From the NCBI GenBank assembly GCA_003513845.1, contig DOTB01000019.1, positions 171,492 through 203,294 on the forward strand: 31,803 bases of DNA, given 5' to 3'. The notes under the pieces were generated by a model, which saw only the letters and a program-made list of their open reading frames with translations, did not search any database and was not told where the DNA came from. Position 1 is the stretch's first letter, and each line of letters begins with the position of its first letter. The position numbers and the translations under genes were made by a program. The stretch comes from Candidatus Atribacteria bacterium (GTDB lineage Bacteria; Atribacterota; Phoenicimicrobiia; Phoenicimicrobiales; Phoenicimicrobiaceae). This document shows, piece after piece, positions 27,178 through 31,803 of the stretch.

Positions 27178-28659
27178 TTATTCTTTTGATTTTAATTGCG
27201 GGAAGAGTATAACTTCTTTAATTGAATTAGAATTAGTAAGTAACATTACTAATCTATCAATACCTATACCTAAACCTCCAGCGGGAGGCATTCCATATTC
27301 CAAAGCCTCAATATAATCTTCATCCATAAAGTGGCTTTCCATATCTCCAGCTTCTTTTTTGGCAACCTGCTCTTCAAACCGACGTTTCTGTTCCGCTGGA
27401 TCATTTAATTCAGTAAAGGCATTGGCTAATTCCATTGAATTGATAAACAATTCAAAACGCTCTACCAATTCTGGATAATCCTTCTTCTGTTTTGAAAGAG
27501 GTGAAAGCTCAACCGGGTAATCAAGAACAAAAGTTGGCTGAATTAAAGTAGGTTCAACATATTTTTCAAATAGTTCATTGGCAATTTCGCCTTTGTTTAC
27601 ATCACCTTTTATATTTAAACTATGTTTTTTAATAATTTTTTCATAATCTGCAGGGGTTAATTTACTAATTTGAACACCTGCAGCTTCTTCGATTGCTTTA
27701 TACATACTTATCCTTCTCCAGGGTGGAGCAAAATTAATCTTGTTCCCCTGGTATTCCACCTCTAAACTTCCTGAAACATTTTTGACTGTATAAGATACTA
27801 ATTCCTCAGTAATTTGCATCATAGTATGATAATCTCCATATGCTTCATATAATTCTAACATCGTAAATTCTGGATTATGCTTAGTGGAAATACCTTCGTT
27901 TCTAAAATTGCGGCTTAACTCATATACTTTTTCGAGCCCCCCAACCAGCAAACGTTTTAAATATAATTCTGGGGCAATTCGTAAATAAAAATCTCTATGA
28001 AGGGCATTGTGGTGGGTAATAAAAGGACGAGCTGTAGCTCCGCCAGGAATTGGTTGCATTATAGGTGTTTCTACCTCTAAATAACCTCTATCATTTAAAA
28101 AATCTCTTATAGATTGTATTAATCTGCTTCTTTTAATAAAAATTTCTCTGACTTGTGAATTTACTATTAGATCTAAATACCTCTTTCTGTATCTTATCTC
28201 TACATCTTTTAAGCCATGCCACTTTTCAGGTAAGCTGCGTATAGATTTACATAAAAGAGTAAATTTCTTCACCAAAATAGTAATCTCACCAGTTCTGGTT
28301 TTAAAGACCAAACCAGTTACTCCCAAAATATCTCCGATATCTATCTTCCCAAAAATTTCAAATGCGCTCTCTCCAATTTCATTTGACTTGATATAAATTT
28401 GTATTTTACCGCTAATATCTTCGATGTTGCCAAAGATGGCTTTCCCGTGTCTCCTCAAAGCCATTAATCTACCTGCTATAGAGATTTCTTCTTGGTTGCA
28501 TTCGCCAATCTCTATATTTTTATTTTTTTCTATTAAATCGCTTATTTTGCAAGTTCTAACAAAACTATGTCCAAAAGGGTCTATATTCTCTTTCCTTAAT
28601 TCTTCTATTTCTTCCCATTTATTAGATATTATTTCTGTTATGCTCTTCTTTGTGTCCAT
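27178..28659 (-). CDS. lysS: Lysyl-tRNA synthetase, class II
   Basis: Charges tRNA-Lys. The 493-residue protein has the N-terminal OB-fold anticodon-binding domain (about 50-155, with GRLMALRRHGKAIF), class II motif 1 (RDFLNDRGYLEVETPIMQP), motif 2 (FRNEGISTKHNPEFTMLE) and motif 3 (GGLGIGIDRLVMLLT). Length is typical. ATG start with GAGGTG 6 nt upstream. It lies downstream of greA, a common bacterial order, but a hairpin terminator separates them. No T-box is visible in its leader. Confidence 0.97.
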   Translation of the reverse strand: MDTKKSITEIISNKWEEIEELRKENIDPFGHSFVRTCKISDLIEKNKNIEIGECNQEEISIAGRLMALRRHGKAIFGNIEDISGKIQIYIKSNEIGESAFEIFGKIDIGDILGVTGLVFKTRTGEITILVKKFTLLCKSIRSLPEKWHGLKDVEIRYRKRYLDLIVNSQVREIFIKRSRLIQSIRDFLNDRGYLEVETPIMQPIPGGATARPFITHHNALHRDFYLRIAPELYLKRLLVGGLEKVYELSRNFRNEGISTKHNPEFTMLELYEAYGDYHTMMQITEELVSYTVKNVSGSLEVEYQGNKINFAPPWRRISMYKAIEEAAGVQISKLTPADYEKIIKKHSLNIKGDVNKGEIANELFEKYVEPTLIQPTFVLDYPVELSPLSKQKKDYPELVERFELFINSMELANAFTELNDPAEQKRRFEEQVAKKEAGDMESHFMDEDYIEALEYGMPPAGGLGIGIDRLVMLLTNSNSIKEVILFPQLKSKE

Positions 28660-28687
28660 CTAGTTCACCTCATATTCATCATATTAG

Positions 28688-28730
28688 CTAAAAATTTTTA
28701 CTCAAATTTAAATTCATTATAACATCCTCC
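28688..28730 (-). other. Possible 9-codon leader ORF ahead of lysS
   Basis: Minus strand GGAGG (28730-28726) is spaced 8 nt from ATG (28717), opening a frame of nine codons that stops at TAG (28690-28688), 28 nt before lysS. TATAAT overlaps the same stretch, so the GGAGG may be chance next to a -10 box. It has one Lys codon only, so a classical lysine attenuator is unlikely. Confidence 0.25.
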
Positions 28731-28793
28731 GTGATATTTTTAATAATGAAATTAAATCATTTTATATTTATTTTACCACATTATAAAGAGTTT

Positions 28794-28846
28794 AAAAATA
28801 AATAATGAACAAAGCATTTTTATTTTAAAAAACTTTGTTCATTATT
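28794..28846 (-). terminator. Hairpin terminator after greA
   Basis: Perfect 14-bp stem AATAATGAACAAAG/CTTTGTTCATTATT with an 18-nt AT loop, followed on the minus strand by TATTTTT. It lies 67 nt after the greA stop in the 253-nt greA-lysS spacer. A TATAAT and a TGGTAAAAT lie between it and lysS as possible -10 sites. Confidence 0.75.
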
Positions 28847-28912
28847 ATAATCAATATTTTTTATATTATTTAATTTGAGATATAAGAATTTTCCTAATTT
28901 CTATAACTTATA

Positions 28913-29383
28913 TTATTTAATATCCAAAATTTTATATTTGAGATGTCCCGCAGGAACTCTAATTTCTATTACATCACCTTTCTTTTTTCCCAAAAGTGCC
29001 TTACCAATAGGTGAGGAAATTGATATTTTTCCGCAATCAGGTTCAGATTCTACATAATCTAAAATAGTGTACTTAATCTTTTTATGTTTATCTAAATCTT
29101 CAACTAAAACTTCCGACCCTAGTGATACAAAATCCAGGTTTTTTTCTTTATCTATTAATTCATAATTTTCTATAATTTTCTCTAAAGTTAAAATTCTGCC
29201 TTCGATAAAGGCTTGTTCGTTTTTGGCAGCATTATATTCTGCATTCTCAGCAATTTCACCAAAGGTTATTGCATTTCTAATTTTTTCAGCAATCTCTTTT
29301 CTCTTTACAGATTTAAGGTACCGAAGTTCTTCTTCAATTTTTTTTAGGCCTTCTTCGGTTAACATTACTTTTTTTTCAAGCAT
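28913..29383 (-). CDS. greA: Transcription elongation factor GreA
   Basis: Binds the RNA polymerase secondary channel and stimulates cleavage of backtracked RNA. The 156 residues form an N-terminal antiparallel coiled coil (about 1-75) and a C-terminal FKBP-like domain (ISISSPIGKALLGKKKGD, IRVPAG). At the coiled-coil tip the usual GDLSENAEY reads GEIAENAEY: E43 replaces the aspartate that helps hold the catalytic Mg2+, while the second acidic residue (E46) is kept. ATG start with AAGGAGAG upstream. It is monocistronic by appearance, with a terminator behind and a repeat element plus hairpins in front. Confidence 0.94.
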   Translation of the reverse strand: MLEKKVMLTEEGLKKIEEELRYLKSVKRKEIAEKIRNAITFGEIAENAEYNAAKNEQAFIEGRILTLEKIIENYELIDKEKNLDFVSLGSEVLVEDLDKHKKIKYTILDYVESEPDCGKISISSPIGKALLGKKKGDVIEIRVPAGHLKYKILDIK

Positions 29384-29433
29384 TATTTCTCTCCTTAGTG
29401 GATATCATGATATATTTAAAACTACAATTACTG

Positions 29434-29531
29434 CAAGATTGTCATGGAGGTAAACTCCCTTTGAAATCCTTATGCCTTTTGTTATTTCTTTTGGGTTTTA
29501 TAAAATACCTTTCTTGACCCTGGCAAACTTG
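29434..29531. repeat. 98-bp inverted-repeat element, copy C
   Basis: Left end CAAGATTGTC (29434-29443) intact; right end reads GCAAACTTG, degenerate. GGAG-GTAAA-CTCC forms the internal hairpin. The body aligns with copy B more closely than with copy A (TATGCCTTTTGTTATTTCTTTT-like block). It lies 50 nt upstream of the greA start. Confidence 0.75.
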
Positions 29532-29551
29532 CTAAAATCCATTTCTTATTT

Positions 29552-29667
29552 AAAAAATATATATTTTAGAGCATCGAATTTATTAAAACTCCGATGCTCT
29601 AAAATATAAGCACTATCAAACTTTTGAAATAATAGTGCTTATATTTATAACATTATAATAATCTTTA
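29552..29667 (-). ncRNA. Candidate small RNA or attenuator: two hairpins after a consensus promoter
   Basis: Starting about 7 nt after the promoter at 29674-29702, the predicted RNA has a 13-bp perfect hairpin (ATATAAGCACTAT/ATAGTGCTTATAT, 29644-29604) and then a 17-bp perfect hairpin (29608-29560, stem ending GAGCATCG) followed by TATTTTTT. The two stems share five bases (29604-29608), so they cannot both be complete. They may also serve as terminators for kbl. Whether the roughly 115-nt transcript is a free RNA or a greA leader cannot be decided from sequence. Confidence 0.4.
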
Positions 29668-29673
29668 ATAGAA

Positions 29674-29702
29674 ATTATAAGATATTAATATTCCCTTGTC
29701 AA
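29674..29702 (-). promoter_or_regulatory. Perfect-consensus sigma-70 promoter in the kbl-greA spacer
   Basis: Minus strand TTGACA (29702-29697), exactly 17 bp, TATAAT (29679-29674). Both boxes match consensus at all positions, the only such case I found in the window. It points at the two hairpins and then greA. Confidence 0.75.
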
Positions 29703-29767
29703 ATAAATTTGCTACCCCACTAAATTTTGCACTAACTTTTATTGTTATATTCGGTTATTAGTTATTA

Positions 29768-30958
29768 TTAGATTAAACCTAATTTTTCCCCAGCCCTTTT
29801 AAAAACATCTAAGGCTTTATCAATATCTTCAGAAGTATGAGTAGCAAGTACATGTGCTCTAAGTCGATTGGTCCCTTTAGGAATTGCGGGGAAGAGAATA
29901 GGACAAATAAAGATTCCTTCATCATTAACCATTTTGCATAACTCTAACGTTTCTTTTTCTTCACCCACTAAGATAGGTACAATACTTGTTGTACTATTCA
30001 TAGTATTATAGCCCATTGAATTTAAGCCATTCTTAAAGTGTTTGACATTTCTCTGTAAATTCTCTATACGTTCAGGCTCATCTTCAATAACCTCAAAACA
30101 AGCAATCGCAGTTGCAGCTGCTACAGGAGGAAGACTTGCTGAAAATATAAAGGGCCTAGAATTATGTTTTAAATAACTGATTAAATCCTTATCCCCTGCT
30201 AAATAACCTCCGATACTGGGAATAGTCTTGCTTAATGTCCCCATATGAATATCCACAGCACCTTTAAGGCCAAAATGTTCTTCTATACCATGTCCAGTCT
30301 TTCCTAATACACCTATAGAGTGAGCCTCATCTACCATAACTTTAGCATTATATTTTTTAGCCAAACGAGATATTTCTGGTAAATTAGATACATCCCCATC
30401 CATACTATATACTGCGTCAACTACAATTAATTTATTAACATACTTTTCAGAATTGGCTAAAATTCTTTCCAGACTCTGCATGTCATTATGTATGAATGAT
30501 TTATGAGTTGCTCCAGAAAGCAGACAGCCATCAATTATACTGGCATGATCTAATTTATCAATTATAACTAAATCCCCTCTTTGGCAAAGAGTAGTTATAG
30601 CGGCTAAATTAGTTACATACCCGCTGCTATAAGTAACTGCATCCTCCGCTCCTTTAAATTCTGCAATCTTTGCTTCTAATTTTTCGTGAACCTTGGTAGT
30701 TCCTGCCAACAACCTAACCCCAGCAGCACCAGTTCCATATTTTTCAATAGCCTCAATAGCAGCTTTTTTTATCTTGGGATGAGTAATCAGTCCCAAATAA
30801 TTATAAGAAGCAAACATTATCATCTCTCTACCATCAATAGTAACCCTTGACCCAGATGCACCATCAATGCTTTTTAGGTAAAAATAATTTTTTTCTTCCT
30901 TCATTTTTTTCAATCTTTGTTGAAGTTCATTTATTCTATCTTCTAATAAAATTGCCAT
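29768..30958 (-). CDS. PLP-dependent alpha-oxoamine synthase (glycine C-acetyltransferase / BioF-like)
   Basis: Member of the family that condenses an amino acid with an acyl-CoA: 2-amino-3-ketobutyrate CoA ligase (Kbl), 8-amino-7-oxononanoate synthase (BioF) and serine palmitoyltransferase. The 396-residue protein has the N-terminal FASYNYLGL and YGTGAAGVRLLAGT, PLP-stacking H138, PLP-binding D210 in VMVDEAHS, and Schiff-base lysine K244 in GTLSKTIPSIGG. The SKTIPS context is unlike classical Kbl, so substrate is uncertain; no biotin or threonine dehydrogenase genes are near. ATG start with AAGGAGA upstream. It follows the quinate-dehydrogenase-like gene by 33 nt and is probably co-transcribed with it. 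Gene symbol withheld for that reason. Confidence 0.88.
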   Translation of the reverse strand: MAILLEDRINELQQRLKKMKEEKNYFYLKSIDGASGSRVTIDGREMIMFASYNYLGLITHPKIKKAAIEAIEKYGTGAAGVRLLAGTTKVHEKLEAKIAEFKGAEDAVTYSSGYVTNLAAITTLCQRGDLVIIDKLDHASIIDGCLLSGATHKSFIHNDMQSLERILANSEKYVNKLIVVDAVYSMDGDVSNLPEISRLAKKYNAKVMVDEAHSIGVLGKTGHGIEEHFGLKGAVDIHMGTLSKTIPSIGGYLAGDKDLISYLKHNSRPFIFSASLPPVAAATAIACFEVIEDEPERIENLQRNVKHFKNGLNSMGYNTMNSTTSIVPILVGEEKETLELCKMVNDEGIFICPILFPAIPKGTNRLRAHVLATHTSEDIDKALDVFKRAGEKLGLI

Positions 30959-30991
30959 TTCTTTTCTCCTTTTTTAATATCAGATTTGTAC

Positions 30992-31803
30992 TTAATTTAG
31001 TCTTTCTATCCTTGGTTTAAAACCTATTTTTTCTACTAATTCTAAATAATCATCTGGCTTTAACTCTTCCGGAGACTTCCCAGATATTGCTACCAGAGTA
31101 GCCTGAAATACATTAGTTCCAAAAGACCTTCCATTTAATTCTGGGGTAGTGGTAATTAAATAGCTCACTCCCCTCTTTTTAAGATCCTCCACATTAGAGC
31201 TAGTAACAGTATTGGTGATAATTATTTTCCCTTCCATATTTGTGGGCATATATTGACTTATACCTAAATAATCACCAGCTATGATATCGGAATCCTGGAA
31301 ATATTTGACATACTTTAAATTTGATTCTTCCTGTTTTTTACCAGTGGGATATAAATATTTTATTGGAACATAAACCAACACAGGTAAAAGTAACCGAGCT
31401 AAAATTTCAATACTCTTAAAAGAATGAAGTGGGATGGGTATGTTTAGACAAAATATCAAATCTCCAAAAGTCATCTCACATCCTGCTTCCATCAAACCCT
31501 CAGCCATTCCAAATCTATCTACAGTAATTGGCACCAAAGCCTTTTTTCCTGTAAAAACTATGTCAGTATGAGTATCAACATATTTTACTACGCTCTTTTC
31601 CAAAACATACTTTATCCCTGTACCATCTACAATTGGAGTCTTATTGATAACTTTTACAATTCTCTCTGATTCCTTTATAGTATATTTCTTACCCTGTGGC
31701 CCAGAATACAAATATAAATCTGTTCCTCCCAAGCCAAAGACATCAACCTTCCCATCATATTCCTGAAATATTTGCATCATCTTTTTAACATCACCATCAG
31801 TTC
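30992..31803 (-). CDS. Conserved protein of the family labelled 'quinate 5-dehydrogenase' (5' end cut by window)
   Basis: Partial: the frame stays open past the ATG codons at 31775-31780 to the window edge, and the extra residues TDGDVKK fit the family start, so the true start lies outside. Visible are VDVFGLGGTDLYLYSG, PIVDGTGIKYVLE, a central hydrophobic stretch LARLLLPVLVYVPIKYLYP after ITVDRFGMAEGLMEAG and FGDLIFCLNIPIP, and the C-terminal LITTTPELNGRSFGTN. I recall this family as often annotated quinate 5-dehydrogenase, yet no clear dinucleotide-binding GxGxxG of shikimate dehydrogenases is present, so that name should not be trusted. Its stop lies 33 nt before the PLP enzyme gene, suggesting a shared pathway. 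Confidence 0.75.
   Translation of the reverse strand, partial: TDGDVKKMMQIFQEYDGKVDVFGLGGTDLYLYSGPQGKKYTIKESERIVKVINKTPIVDGTGIKYVLEKSVVKYVDTHTDIVFTGKKALVPITVDRFGMAEGLMEAGCEMTFGDLIFCLNIPIPLHSFKSIEILARLLLPVLVYVPIKYLYPTGKKQEESNLKYVKYFQDSDIIAGDYLGISQYMPTNMEGKIIITNTVTSSNVEDLKKRGVSYLITTTPELNGRSFGTNVFQATLVAISGKSPEELKPDDYLELVEKIGFKPRIERLN

Noticed and set aside
28660..28912. T-box or lysine riboswitch upstream of lysS, and T-box upstream of argS
   Set aside because: No T-box antiterminator motif or L-box-like structure is visible; the lysS leader is plain AT-rich DNA with a greA terminator, and the argS leader is a tRNA gene.

Overview
The window is a low-GC (about one third G+C), densely packed bacterial chromosome segment in which every convincing gene lies on the minus strand, so transcription runs from high to low coordinates. 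Shine-Dalgarno sites are strong (GGAGG-type), TTG and GTG starts occur, TGA is used as stop, and promoters look like ordinary sigma-70 sites (TTGAxx, 17 bp, TAtAAT or TAAAAT, often with TGn). Gene content mixes Firmicutes-like clusters (rapZ-yvcK-whiA, tilS-hpt-ftsH, rqcP, DivIC/FtsB) with RpoN and an oligopeptide-binding protein that has a signal peptide but no lipobox. This fits an uncultured anaerobic lineage such as Atribacterota better than a classical Firmicute, but that assignment is inference from style and needs a phylogeny.

Layout in the direction of transcription: a conserved pair at the right edge (a protein usually labelled quinate 5-dehydrogenase, cut by the window end, and a Kbl/BioF-type PLP enzyme); a strong promoter with two hairpins (candidate small RNA or attenuator); greA; lysS; rqcP; mgtE; eno-divIC; tRNA-Leu(UAA), tRNA-fMet and tRNA-Met; tilS-hpt; ftsH; a 70-residue charged protein; oppA-oppB-oppC; tRNA-Arg(CCU)-argS; rapZ-yvcK-whiA; an orphan MsmX/UgpC-type ATPase; rpoN; gap; tpiA; secG-pncB-oppD-oppF; tRNA-Leu(GAG). 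The opp transporter is complete but split into oppABC and oppDF about 11.5 kb apart. gap and tpiA lack the pgk that often lies between them.

The protein-coding part is mostly housekeeping, and I see no phage, IS transposase, CRISPR or defence system. The unusual content is between genes. (1) Eight spacers carry degenerate tandem arrays with a strict 7-bp or 8-bp period, often both, in either orientation, running up to stop codons. (2) A 92-98 bp element with CAAGATTGTC-type inverted ends occurs three times and keeps an internal hairpin through compensatory changes. (3) A second small element (TGTAGG...CCTACA ends, each arm its own palindrome) occurs twice. (4) A promoter matching consensus exactly precedes two overlapping hairpins upstream of greA. 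(5) tRNA-Arg(CCU) sits 16 nt ahead of argS. (6) The initiator tRNA has A29-U41 where three G-C pairs are usual.
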